The position numbers and the translations under genes were made by a program. Positions 5,733 through 11,905 of a DNA stretch of 11,905 nucleotides are shown piece by piece. The notes below the pieces were generated by a model. It saw nothing but the letters and a program-made list of their open reading frames with translations. It had not been told where the DNA came from and ran no database searches. Positions within the stretch are counted from its first letter, which is position 1. The number at the start of each line of letters is the position of its first letter. Origin of the DNA: Bacillota bacterium (GTDB lineage: Bacteria; Bacillota; Limnochordia; Darwinibacteriales; DTU012). The stretch is taken from assembly GCA_012521805.1 (NCBI GenBank), contig JAAYLQ010000034.1:1-11905 (forward strand), in the 5' to 3' direction.

Positions 5733-6368
5733 TTATACCAGTCCGTTGCGATTGGCGTAAATAGCGGCTTGAGTTCGATCTTCGCATCCTAGTTTCGACA
5801 AAATATTAGACACGTGAGTTTTAACCGTTTTGATACCAATAAAAAGTGTGTCCGCAATTTCTTGATTAGTTTTGCCGTTGCCGATCAGTTTCAGCACTTC
5901 AAGTTCCCGCTGAGTTAATGCCTCATGAGGTTTGGATTCCTTGCGCATTGACTGGAGCATTTTAGCAGCAACATTAGGATCAATAACCGCCTGATTATTA
6001 ACTGCACAGCGAATTGCGTGAACAATTTCTTCAGCTTTAGCAGTTTTTAACAGATAGCTGATAGCTCCAGCTTCAATAGCGGGTGCAATCAGTGATTCAT
6101 CGATAAAACTCGTCAGGACAATGATTTTGATCTGCGGGTGCTCCGCTAAAATCAGCTTAGTTGCTTCCACTCCATTAACTGGTTCCATAATCAGATCCAT
6201 CAAAATTACATCTGGAGTATCTGATTGGCAAAAACTAACTGCGGCAGCACCGTTATCTGCTTCACCAACAACAGTAATATCCGGCTCAGTTTCTAGATAA
6301 GCAGTTAGCCCAAGCCTTACCATCTCATGATCATCAACCACTAAAACCCGGATCGTTTTTTGGTCCAT
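5733..6368 (-). CDS. liaR: NarL/LuxR-family response regulator (LiaR/VraR type)
   Basis: This 211-residue DNA-binding response regulator is the output of the LiaFSR envelope-stress system. The receiver domain (about 4-120) has the acidic pair D12-D13, phospho-acceptor D58 in VILMDL, Thr86 and Lys108. The C-terminal LuxR-type helix-turn-helix (about 151-194) contains LTQRELEVLKLIGNGKTNQEIA, then IKTVKTHVSNIL. It follows liaS after a few bases. ATG 6368 was chosen because AGGGG lies at suitable distance; a GTG two codons upstream (6374) would sit right on that site. After phosphorylation by LiaS it should bind promoters of envelope-stress genes, perhaps including its own operon (see 8244-8257). 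Confidence 0.9.
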   Translation of the reverse strand: MDQKTIRVLVVDDHEMVRLGLTAYLETEPDITVVGEADNGAAAVSFCQSDTPDVILMDLIMEPVNGVEATKLILAEHPQIKIIVLTSFIDESLIAPAIEAGAISYLLKTAKAEEIVHAIRCAVNNQAVIDPNVAAKMLQSMRKESKPHEALTQRELEVLKLIGNGKTNQEIADTLFIGIKTVKTHVSNILSKLGCEDRTQAAIYANRNGLV

Positions 6369-6376
6369 AACCACCC

Positions 6377-7402
6377 CTACCTTCTGATCGGAATTCTCGC
6401 TTCCAGCCTAGTTCCCCTGCCAGGAATTGAGATCCATTCTGCTGTTCCGCCCAACGCACCCACCCGTTCTTTTATAGTGCGAATTCCATAAGATGTGTGA
6501 GCGATGTTTTCCTTGCTGAAACCGACTCCATCATCTTCAATGGTCAGGTGGACGCGGCTAGAACTATCATAACTTTCCAACTTAATCTCTACATTTGATG
6601 CTTGGGAATGGCGCAGCACATTAGCCAGTCCTTCCTGCAAAATTCGATATAATTGATTTTCGATATGGGAAGGCAGTGTGAGATCAGCGATCTTTAAATG
6701 GCATTTTATCGGCATTTTGGCTGTAAGTTCTTCTGCCAGAGACCGGATTGCATCTATAAGGCTCTGTTCTTCAAGGGTTTGCGGCCGCAGCTGCAGGAGC
6801 AGAGCGCGCATCTCTGCTTGAGCTTTGGCAGCGGATTTTTCGATATGGCGGAGCAGCTCCGCAGCCTGGTTAGGATTTCCCTCAAAGAGCTTAGCGGCAG
6901 TCGCGCTGGTTAAGGAAATGGCAAATAGTTCCTGGCTGACTGCGTCATGCAGTTCCTGGGCTAGTCTCTGCCGCTCTTCGCTTACAGCTGCCGTTTTTGC
7001 TTGCTGGATCAGCTGCTCGTTTTCCTCAGCTAGTTTCTGGAGGGAAGTGACCTGGGCATCAATGCGATCTGCCATTTCGTTAAAAGCGGATGCAATTTCG
7101 CCAAGGTCCTGATCCTCAACAAAAGCTAAGCGGTAACTGAGATCGCCATAGGTTAGCTTTTTAACGCCTAGTATAATTTCGTTCAGCTTGCTGTGGAGAC
7201 TGCGGGAAAACAGAAAACCAAATATCACGCCAATAACAACAGCCGCTGTGACAGCAGAAAGTACTAGAACTGCCAGATTAACTGGTTCCAGTTTAAACTC
7301 ATACAGAACTACGGTAATTGCTACCATTGCTAAGCTGACAGATGCAATAACTGCGCTGCTGAAGGCATAATATCCAATCCACTTCCAGCGAAAATTCTGC
7401 AT
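6377..7402 (-). CDS. liaS: LiaS/VraS-type sensor histidine kinase
   Basis: This is a 341-residue membrane kinase of the HisKA_3 family. Two transmembrane helices (about 10-34 and 43-65) enclose a loop of only some 8-10 residues, the intramembrane-sensing architecture typical of LiaS/VraS. A HAMP segment (about 66-118) and a coiled-coil stretch follow. The phospho-acceptor is His152 in RLAQELHDAVSQ. The ATPase domain shows the N box (EGLANVLRHS, N261), G1 (DDGVGFS) and a final glycine box (GRGTRLEARIPI). ATG 7402 is preferred because AAAGGAG lies 8 nt before it. An upstream in-frame ATG at 7435 would overlap liaF and lacks such a site. liaF ends 13 nt upstream and liaR follows at once. Confidence 0.9.
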   Translation of the reverse strand: MQNFRWKWIGYYAFSSAVIASVSLAMVAITVVLYEFKLEPVNLAVLVLSAVTAAVVIGVIFGFLFSRSLHSKLNEIILGVKKLTYGDLSYRLAFVEDQDLGEIASAFNEMADRIDAQVTSLQKLAEENEQLIQQAKTAAVSEERQRLAQELHDAVSQELFAISLTSATAAKLFEGNPNQAAELLRHIEKSAAKAQAEMRALLLQLRPQTLEEQSLIDAIRSLAEELTAKMPIKCHLKIADLTLPSHIENQLYRILQEGLANVLRHSQASNVEIKLESYDSSSRVHLTIEDDGVGFSKENIAHTSYGIRTIKERVGALGGTAEWISIPGRGTRLEARIPIRR

Positions 7403-7415
7403 GCCAGTCGCTCCT

Positions 7416-8138
7416 TTATTCAATCCGCCGCACATTAATGTCGCCGATTTTTAAAGAAATTTGTAAATTTAATTTCCGCTCTGTGCTGTCATAGTCCGGA
7501 GTTATTAGTTCAACTACACGTGCAATTCCTTCCCCTCGGCGATCTAAAACCCGGATCTCACCAACGCCAACACTGGATTTTACCTTCATCGGCAGATCAT
7601 TAGGAACGTAAATAGTAATATCCCCAATAGAGCCGTGTATGTCGAAGAAGATCTCTTTATTGGGAATCACAGCCTTAGTCAGGTCAAGTCTGATATCACC
7701 GATAAATCTATTTAAGTATAAGTCTTCCACATACCAGCTGTCTCCGCCGCGGGAAAAGCTGCCGATCAGCACAGCGTTTTTTCCTTTTCGTCGCTCACTT
7801 GTCAGCAACTGCAGACCTAAAGCAATTAACAGGATCGGCCACACAATGCTCCACGTAATGGTAAAACTAATGAAACCTAGTCGAGGAAGAAGCAGGTTTA
7901 AGCCAACTAATATTAGCACACTGCCGAAGACTAAGGATGATGTTTTGTAGTGACGGAAGCGTGAGAAAAGCACATCCCAAATTACCATCCGCAGTCCCCA
8001 CAAAACTAACAATGCTGGCCAAAACCGCACTAGTGCCTGCCATGGCGTAATTGCAATAATACCTAAATTCGCCAGAAGATAACCGATGCCAATTAGAATT
8101 ATGATTAGCGGCAAAATATTATTAAAAGATAAACGCAT
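7416..8138 (-). CDS. liaF: LiaF-type membrane regulator of the envelope-stress system
   Basis: This 240-residue protein is expected to be the inhibitor that keeps LiaS quiet without envelope stress. The N-terminal half has four hydrophobic helices (about 8-28, 33-55, 67-86, 91-112). The C-terminal half (about 125-240) is the soluble beta-rich LiaF/cell-wall-active antibiotic response domain, with repeated strands such as IGDIRLDLTKAVIP, GSIGDITIYVPNDLPM and SVGVGEIRVLDRRG. It is the first gene of liaF-liaS-liaR; no LiaI or LiaH homologue is in the window. AAAGGAG lies 12 nt before the ATG, a long spacing. A three-codon open frame (ATG at 8176) with its own GGAGG precedes it in the leader. Confidence 0.88.
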   Translation of the reverse strand: MRLSFNNILPLIIILIGIGYLLANLGIIAITPWQALVRFWPALLVLWGLRMVIWDVLFSRFRHYKTSSLVFGSVLILVGLNLLLPRLGFISFTITWSIVWPILLIALGLQLLTSERRKGKNAVLIGSFSRGGDSWYVEDLYLNRFIGDIRLDLTKAVIPNKEIFFDIHGSIGDITIYVPNDLPMKVKSSVGVGEIRVLDRRGEGIARVVELITPDYDSTERKLNLQISLKIGDINVRRIE

Positions 8139-8200
8139 AAGGCCATCCAGCTCCTTTGGTTATAAGTTCATTAAAACAGTTATGCTTTCCTCCTAACCAT

Positions 8201-8229
8201 ATTTTAGCGAATTTGATGCTGTTTGGATA
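8201..8229 (-). promoter_or_regulatory. Candidate promoter of liaFSR
   Basis: TAAAAT (8206-8201) is a good -10, with TATCCA (8229-8224) 17 bp upstream as a poor -35. A weak -35 fits a promoter that needs an activator, and a LiaR/VraR-like dyad lies just upstream. Confidence 0.4.
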
Positions 8230-8243
8230 CAGGCTGAAGCAGG

Positions 8244-8257
8244 GACTTAAATCAGTC
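8244..8257. promoter_or_regulatory. Candidate LiaR/VraR-type dyad upstream of liaF
   Basis: GACTTAAATCAGTC has inverted arms GACT/AGTC around six bases. It matches the ACT-(N)-AGT pattern described for VraR, the staphylococcal LiaR homologue. It is centred about 47 bp upstream of the liaF -10, a usual distance for response-regulator activation. Short arms make chance occurrence possible. Confidence 0.35.
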
Positions 8258-8270
8258 TTAGGTTTGAGGA

Positions 8271-8305
8271 AAAAATAAGAGCTTCCCACCAGGGGAGAAG
8301 CTCTT
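8271..8305 (-). terminator. Intrinsic terminator of the small membrane protein gene
   Basis: On the minus strand AAGAGCTTC (8305-8297) pairs with GAAGCTCTT (8285-8277), extended inward by C-G pairs, and is followed by ATTTTTT. It starts 5 nt after the stop codon and separates this gene from liaFSR. Confidence 0.9.
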
Positions 8306-8309
8306 GGGA

Positions 8310-8516
8310 TTATTCGAAATCCATTTTCAACTCGATCGCATCAGCTGGTTTTTCTCGATTCATATCTAATACCCCCAGGGCAACATGGGCGAGACCAAAA
8401 CCAAGCAGACCTGGGGCAAGCTTGCTGCGCTGGCTGCGCCGCATTAAAGTGTACCCTATACCAGAAACTGCAGCGCCGAGTGCGGTGACAACGATATTAG
8501 CAGTATTGGTTTTCAT
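8310..8516 (-). CDS. Small membrane protein of unknown function
   Basis: This 68-residue protein is not recognised. GGAGGG lies 5 nt before the ATG, and a good terminator lies 5 nt after the stop, so it is probably a real single-gene unit. It has two hydrophobic stretches (about residues 8-25, TALGAAVSGIGYTLM, and 34-50, APGLLGFGLAHVALGVL). A basic linker (RRSQRSK) separates them, suggesting a two-helix hairpin with an internal positive loop. The tail is charged (NREKPADAIELKMDFE). It lies upstream of liaFSR on the same strand but behind its own terminator, and divergent from gin. No function is proposed. Confidence 0.72.
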   Translation of the reverse strand: MKTNTANIVVTALGAAVSGIGYTLMRRSQRSKLAPGLLGFGLAHVALGVLDMNREKPADAIELKMDFE

Positions 8517-8542
8517 GCTATCCCTCCTAGCCCTAGTTTATC

Positions 8543-8567
8543 CCACATGTGATTGTGAAACATGTGG
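8543..8567. repeat. Inverted repeat between the small membrane gene and gin
   Basis: CCACATGT (8543-8550) and ACATGTGG (8560-8567) form perfect 8-bp arms around 9 nt in the divergent intergenic region. It starts 27 bp upstream of the small membrane gene and lies about 115 bp upstream of gin. There is no T tract, so it is not a terminator. An operator for one or both genes is possible; no regulator family is recognised. Confidence 0.5.
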
Positions 8568-8576
8568 AGGTAAGCG

Positions 8577-8605
8577 GTATAGTACCCAAAAGCAGGAGAT
8601 AGAAT
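8577..8605 (+). promoter_or_regulatory. Very tentative forespore-type (sigma-F-like) promoter of gin
   Basis: GTATA (8577-8581) resembles the GYWTA -35, and GGAGATAGAA (8595-8604) matches the GGnnAnA part of the sigma-F -10, but the 13-bp gap is shorter than usual. B. subtilis gin (csfB) is known to be read by forespore sigma-F. No better promoter was seen between 8521 and 8682. Confidence 0.2.
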
Positions 8606-8682
8606 ATTTTTCGAGAAAGATTACTTAATATGGACCTACACACACGGCTTGTCTAGGGAATATCCTATATGGGGTGAATGAA

Positions 8683-8853
8683 ATGCTGTGTGATTTTTGC
8701 GGAAAAAGCTTCGATTGCAGTGGAATTGAAATCAATCAGACTCACATCTGCAGCAGTTGCGAGCTTGAACTTATCTCGATTGAAGCGTCCGATCCGGATT
8801 ATCCTCTCTGGATCGAACGGATCAAGAAAGTCTGGGAATCAATAAGGTTATGA
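8683..8853 (+). CDS. gin: Gin/CsfB-family anti-sigma-G factor (small zinc-binding protein)
   Basis: This 56-residue protein has the Gin layout. An N-terminal CxxC (CDFC, residues 3-6) is followed by a second pair, HICSSCE (C23, C26), giving one zinc knuckle. Then come the family's SDPDY segment (36-40) and a basic/aromatic tail (IERIKKVWESI). In Bacillus subtilis Gin binds sigma-G and prevents its premature activity during sporulation. GGGGTGA lies 5 nt before the ATG, and a hairpin terminator follows. In B. subtilis the same gene lies just upstream of the tmk-yaaQ-yaaR-holB-yaaT cluster, as here; this supports the call despite the small size. Confidence 0.85.
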   Translation: MLCDFCGKSFDCSGIEINQTHICSSCELELISIEASDPDYPLWIERIKKVWESIRL

Positions 8854-8871
8854 AAATTATCTCCTTTCTGC

Positions 8872-8903
8872 ACTCCTGATCGGAATAGGGTCAGGAGTTT
8901 TCC
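8872..8903 (+). terminator. Intrinsic terminator after gin
   Basis: ACTCCTGA (8872-8879) pairs with TCAGGAGT (8891-8898), followed by TTTTCCC. The short T tract suggests partial termination, so some readthrough into tmk is possible. Confidence 0.75.
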
Positions 8904-9002
8904 CTAATCTGGCTTTAAACAAAGTTATTCTGCTGGGACAAGCTGACAAATAACAGGAACATCATGTTTGATGCCGAATTTAGCTTGGAAGAGGTTTTGT
9001 TG

Positions 9003-9617
9003 ATGAATCAGGGGATTTTTATTACATTCGAAGGTATTGACGGTGTGGGGAAAAGCACCCAGCTGGATTTGTTATACAAGAAATGCCTGGAATTGGGATA
9101 TGCGGCAGTGCGCACAAGAGAACCGGGGGGAACAGAGCTTGGGCAGTGGATTCGCAGTCTGCTGCTGAACCCTGATATGGGTGAAATTAGTGTTCAAACC
9201 GAAATTCTGCTGTACGCCGCTGATCGTGCTCAGCATGTTGCCCAGGTAATTGCACCAGCATTGGCAGCGGGCAAAGTGGTGTTATGCGACCGCTATATTG
9301 ATTCAACCCTGGCTTACCAGGGGTATGGTTTAGAACGTGATCTATCTGCGATTCGTCAGGTCAATCTGCTGGCAGCTGGAAAAGTGATGCCCAAGATTAC
9401 CTTTTGCCTGGACCACGATCCTCAGATCGTACTTAAGCGCACAAAGGGTGACCGGATTGAACAGCGAAACCTTGACTATTATCGCAGGGTGAGAAAGGGC
9501 TATCACAAGATCGCTGAGGAGGAGCCGGAACGATTCTGCTTAATCGATGCCGATGGCACAATTGAGCAGGTTTTTGATAGAATCTGGCAGATTATTGCAA
9601 GGAGGGGTATTCTGTGA
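9003..9617 (+). CDS. tmk: Thymidylate kinase (dTMP kinase)
   Basis: The 204-residue enzyme phosphorylates dTMP to dTDP with ATP, an essential step toward dTTP. The P-loop is GIDGVGKST (11-19). The TREPGGTELG segment binds the nucleotide monophosphate, DRYIDSTLAYQG carries the DR(Y/H) motif, and the lid region is RTKGDRIEQRNLDYYRRVRKGY. Length is normal. ATG 9003 gives the standard N-terminus, two to four residues before FITFEG; an in-frame ATG at 8964 would add 13 atypical residues. It opens a compact plus-strand operon, and its stop overlaps the start of darA (GTGA). No convincing promoter was seen in 8904-9002. Confidence 0.95.
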   Translation: MNQGIFITFEGIDGVGKSTQLDLLYKKCLELGYAAVRTREPGGTELGQWIRSLLLNPDMGEISVQTEILLYAADRAQHVAQVIAPALAAGKVVLCDRYIDSTLAYQGYGLERDLSAIRQVNLLAAGKVMPKITFCLDHDPQIVLKRTKGDRIEQRNLDYYRRVRKGYHKIAEEEPERFCLIDADGTIEQVFDRIWQIIARRGIL

Positions 9618-9844
9618 AACTTGTAATTACAATCATACAGGATACTGAAGTAACCCAAAAGCTGAATACACTAACTGAAAATGGTTTTAGTGCAACAAAG
9701 CTGGCCAGTACTGGCGGTTTTCTCAAAGCAGGGAACACAACACTGCTGATTGGAGTAGATGATCATAAATTGGAATCGCTGATGCAGCTGCTTGAAGGCG
9801 CTACTGTATTTGTACTGAATGTGGAGCGCTTTGAGCGGATCTAA
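9614..9844 (+). CDS. darA: Compact DarA/PstA (YaaQ)-type cyclic-di-AMP receptor
   Basis: This PII-like protein belongs to the cyclic-di-AMP receptor family (DUF970). It begins MKLVITIIQD and carries ATKLASTGGFLKAGNTTLLIGVDD (27-50), including the conserved Thr28, GGFL (34-37) and Asn41 region that contributes to ligand binding. It ends with GATVFVLNVERF. It has 76 residues against about 109 in B. subtilis. The missing stretch is the long middle loop between the IGVDD strand and GATVF, about 33 residues; both flanks are intact and in frame. Arg26 of the B. subtilis protein is Ser here. GTG 9614 overlaps the tmk stop and has GGAGGGG at good distance. The fold should survive; ligand or partner use may differ. 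Confidence 0.88.
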   Translation: MKLVITIIQDTEVTQKLNTLTENGFSATKLASTGGFLKAGNTTLLIGVDDHKLESLMQLLEGATVFVLNVERFERI

Positions 9845-9858
9845 TTTGGGGGTATTCC

Positions 9859-10299
9859 ATGAAAATTGGTGAGAAGCGTACCCGTGATCAATTTGTGAAG
9901 GGACGGAAAAATAACCACCAGCAGCTCAGTGTGGTTCATAGTCCTTTTTTAAATACGCTCCAGGAGAAAAGCGAACCCCAGGTTGATTTAAATACAGCTC
10001 TAGAGAATATTGACAAATTAGGAAAACAGCTGCGGGATAAACCAACAATAGTCAACCTGAAGAATTATAAGGCGGCGGTGCGGGCGTTTCTTAAGGAAGC
10101 AATCAGCACAGCCTATACAGTTGCCGAGCGGCGCTTTGTTGATCGCTATGGTCGGAGGCGGCTGTTTCTGCTGGTAGCTAAAGTGGACGAGCAGTTAGAA
10201 GAATTAACACGGATGGTGCTCCATCAGCAGCATGCCGCTCTCAATTTAGCCGCTAAATTAGATGAGATTCGCGGTTTACTGCTGGATATCAATTCCTAA
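9859..10299 (+). CDS. yaaR: YaaR-family protein (DUF327)
   Basis: This 146-residue cytoplasmic protein is of unknown biochemical role. It matches the YaaR/DUF327 family: a polar N-terminus (1-45), then a helical domain with KLGKQLRDKPTIVNLKNYKAAVRAFLKE (about 54-81) and a basic motif RRFVDRYGRRRLFLLVAKVDEQL (110-132). A long C-terminal helix ends in KLDEIRGLLLDI. It lies 14 nt after darA, preceded by TTTGGGGG, and 14 nt before holB. The position between yaaQ and holB is conserved with Bacillus, which strengthens the identification. No enzymatic motif is visible. Confidence 0.85.
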   Translation: MKIGEKRTRDQFVKGRKNNHQQLSVVHSPFLNTLQEKSEPQVDLNTALENIDKLGKQLRDKPTIVNLKNYKAAVRAFLKEAISTAYTVAERRFVDRYGRRRLFLLVAKVDEQLEELTRMVLHQQHAALNLAAKLDEIRGLLLDINS

Positions 10300-10313
10300 A
10301 GTAGGTGAGGATG

Positions 10314-11288
10314 ATGCGGCTCGCAGATATAATCGAACAAAAAGCAGCGGTTCAAACCCTGCAGCGCGCAGTAGAGGTCGATGCAGTAGCTCATGCTTAC
10401 CTGTTTCATGGAAGCAGTGGCATAGGCAAAACCACTACCGCAGTCAGCTTTGCTAAACAGATTCTCTGTGAGACCAAAAGCGCATGCGGACAGTGTTCAG
10501 AGTGTTTAAAGTTTGAGCGGAAAAACCATCCTGGATTAAGAATGCTTGAGCCGGATGGAGCAGCAATCAAAATTGACCAAATTCGCGTACTGCGGGAACA
10601 GGTTCAGTATGCCAATGAGTACTATCAGATTTGGATTATTAAGGATGCTCATCAGATGACAGTGCAGGCTGCTAACAGCTTTCTTAAACTGCTGGAAGAA
10701 CCCCCGCAGCGGACAGTTTTTATCCTGGTTACTGATAATTTACAGCAAATTTTACCTACAATAAAATCGCGCTGTCAGATGATTGGTTTTAGGCGCTTAA
10801 GTGATGCGGCTGTTGCTCAAGCCCTGGAAAACCGAACTGCTGAGGTTGATCGGAAAAAGCTTGCGCTGATTACTAAAATGGCGCAGGGATCCATTGGAAA
10901 GGCTTTAGAATTATGGGATAGTCCGTTGTTTGAGCGGCGCAAATGGGTGATTGAGCAGCTGGTTGAGTTGCCGCGGATGAGTGTGGTCGAAGTTCTAGGA
11001 TTAAGCATGCGTTGGGAAGAAAACCGCGACTTATTTGATTTAGATCTAAGGCTGATGCTGCAGTGGTATCGAGATCTCTGGTGTTTAAAACAGGGATTAA
11101 AGGAACAGGTTAATAATATAGATTATCTGAATGAATTGTCAGTGATTTGCCAAAAATATAACCTGTCAGCACTGCGGCAGATCACGGCAGCGATAGTTGA
11201 TATTTTTTCACAGTTAGAGCGCAATGCTAGAATTAGGTTTTTAGTGGGAAATTTGTTACTTCAAATGAGAAAAGGAGTACTTGCATAG
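10314..11288 (+). CDS. holB: DNA polymerase III delta' subunit (clamp loader)
   Basis: The 324-residue protein is the AAA+ delta' subunit that helps load the sliding clamp during replication. Walker A is GSSGIGKT (33-40), fully conserved, so nucleotide binding is plausible. A zinc module follows (C52, C58, C61, C64). The Walker B region reads IIKDAHQM (Asp111), then NSFLKLLEEPP and the SRCQ sensor (152-155). A C-terminal helical domain completes the usual length. ATG 10314 is preferred, with GGTGA 5 nt upstream; ATG 10311 and GTG 10305 are in frame but sit on the ribosome binding site. Order and spacing place it in the tmk-darA-yaaR-holB-ricT operon. Confidence 0.93.
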   Translation: MRLADIIEQKAAVQTLQRAVEVDAVAHAYLFHGSSGIGKTTTAVSFAKQILCETKSACGQCSECLKFERKNHPGLRMLEPDGAAIKIDQIRVLREQVQYANEYYQIWIIKDAHQMTVQAANSFLKLLEEPPQRTVFILVTDNLQQILPTIKSRCQMIGFRRLSDAAVAQALENRTAEVDRKKLALITKMAQGSIGKALELWDSPLFERRKWVIEQLVELPRMSVVEVLGLSMRWEENRDLFDLDLRLMLQWYRDLWCLKQGLKEQVNNIDYLNELSVICQKYNLSALRQITAAIVDIFSQLERNARIRFLVGNLLLQMRKGVLA

Positions 11289-11905
11289 ATGGTTAAAATT
11301 GTTGGAGTTAGATTTAAAAAAGCAGGGAAAGTATACTATTTTTCTCCTGGTGATTTTGATATAGAAGTTGGGCAGAATGTAATCGTAGAGACTGCTAGAG
11401 GAACTGAATTCGGTGAGGTTGTCGTCGGGATCAAAGAGGTGGAAGAGGAAGATGTAGTACAGCCGTTAAAGCAGGTTATTCGTATTGCCACAGAAGAAGA
11501 CCGCAGTCACATGGAAGAAAATAGGGTTAAAGCGGCTAAAGCCTTTGATATTGCCTTGGAAAAAATTGAAAAGCATGGTCTGCCTATGAAACTGATTGAT
11601 TCAGAGTATACCTTTGATAATTCCAAATTAATCTTTTACTTTACAGCTGATGGCAGAGTTGATTTCCGGGAACTGGTTAAGGATTTGGCCAGTGTGTTTA
11701 AAATTCGAATTGAGTTGAGGCAGATTGGGGTTCGGGATGAAGCCAAGGTAATCGGAGGTTTAGGACCATGCGGCCGCGCTCTGTGCTGTTCTACCTTCTT
11801 AGGTGATTTCGAGCCGGTGTCGATTCGCATGGCAAAAGAACAGAACTTATCCCTTAATCCCACTAAAATTTCAGGAATTTGCGGCCGGTTAATGTGCTGC
11901 TTAAA
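11289..11905 (+). CDS. ricT: RicT/YaaT, PSP1-domain protein (3' truncated by window)
   Basis: The first 205 residues of a protein usually about 275 long are present; the frame is open at the window end. It has the PSP1 domain (about 62-145) and the cysteine signature GPCGRALCCSTF (C161, C166, C167) and ICGRLMCC (C198, C203, C204). In B. subtilis RicT (YaaT) joins RicA and RicF in an iron-sulfur complex that aids RNase Y processing and affects sporulation, competence and biofilm formation. The ATG follows the holB stop with no gap; AAAGGAG lies within the end of holB, 11 nt upstream, so translation is probably coupled. Confidence 0.93.
   Translation, partial: MVKIVGVRFKKAGKVYYFSPGDFDIEVGQNVIVETARGTEFGEVVVGIKEVEEEDVVQPLKQVIRIATEEDRSHMEENRVKAAKAFDIALEKIEKHGLPMKLIDSEYTFDNSKLIFYFTADGRVDFRELVKDLASVFKIRIELRQIGVRDEAKVIGGLGPCGRALCCSTFLGDFEPVSIRMAKEQNLSLNPTKISGICGRLMCCL

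Noticed and set aside
5561..5764. Plus-strand open frame across the riboswitch
   Set aside because: It is antisense to the aptamer and the end of liaR, with no protein-like features.
8370..8384. CsoR-like half site (ATACCCCCAGGG) within the small membrane gene
   Set aside because: Only one arm is present and it lies inside a coding sequence away from any promoter.

Overview
The window reads as chromosome of an endospore-forming Bacillota (Firmicutes). The evidence is strong AGGAGG-type ribosome binding sites, an intrinsic terminator after most units, a complete liaFSR cell-envelope stress operon, a guanine-type riboswitch in front of a purine permease, a TrpP-type tryptophan transporter, and the cluster gin-tmk-darA(yaaQ)-yaaR-holB-ricT(yaaT). 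Gin (anti-sigma-G) and RicT are sporulation-associated. Genus cannot be fixed from this sequence.

Layout. 1-371: the 3' end of a 23S rRNA, a 5S rRNA and the terminator of an rrn operon. 452-1171 (-): a SAM-dependent methyltransferase. 1285-2713 (+): a tandem pair of NapH/NosR-like membrane iron-sulfur proteins. The first copy is a decayed pseudogene with two frameshifts and no ferredoxin domain; the second is intact. Each copy has its own CsoR/CstR-type dyad next to a -10 box. 2727-3311 (-): a thioredoxin-fold protein. 3421-4083 (+): trpP, whose ribosome binding site and start codon lie inside a run of eight GAG/AAG triplets spaced exactly 5 nt apart, the signature of a TRAP binding site. 4095-5708 (-): a hypoxanthine/guanine permease with promoter, purine riboswitch and terminator/antiterminator. 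5733-8257 (-): liaF-liaS-liaR with a candidate LiaR box. 8310-8516 (-): a small membrane protein of unknown role. 8683-11905 (+): gin, then the tightly packed tmk-darA-yaaR-holB-ricT operon, running off the window end.

How the parts fit. The left two thirds are short, independently controlled units: a putative metal- or sulfur-responsive redox protein, tryptophan uptake under translational control, purine uptake under riboswitch control, and envelope stress. The right third is a conserved housekeeping/sporulation cluster joining dTMP synthesis, c-di-AMP sensing, clamp loading and the Ric complex. No mobile element, CRISPR array, tRNA or phage gene was seen. The most rewarding points are the TRAP-like site on trpP, the twin CsoR-type operators over a duplicated iron-sulfur gene, the atypical P3/J3-1 region of the purine riboswitch, and a DarA that lacks about 33 residues of the family's middle loop.
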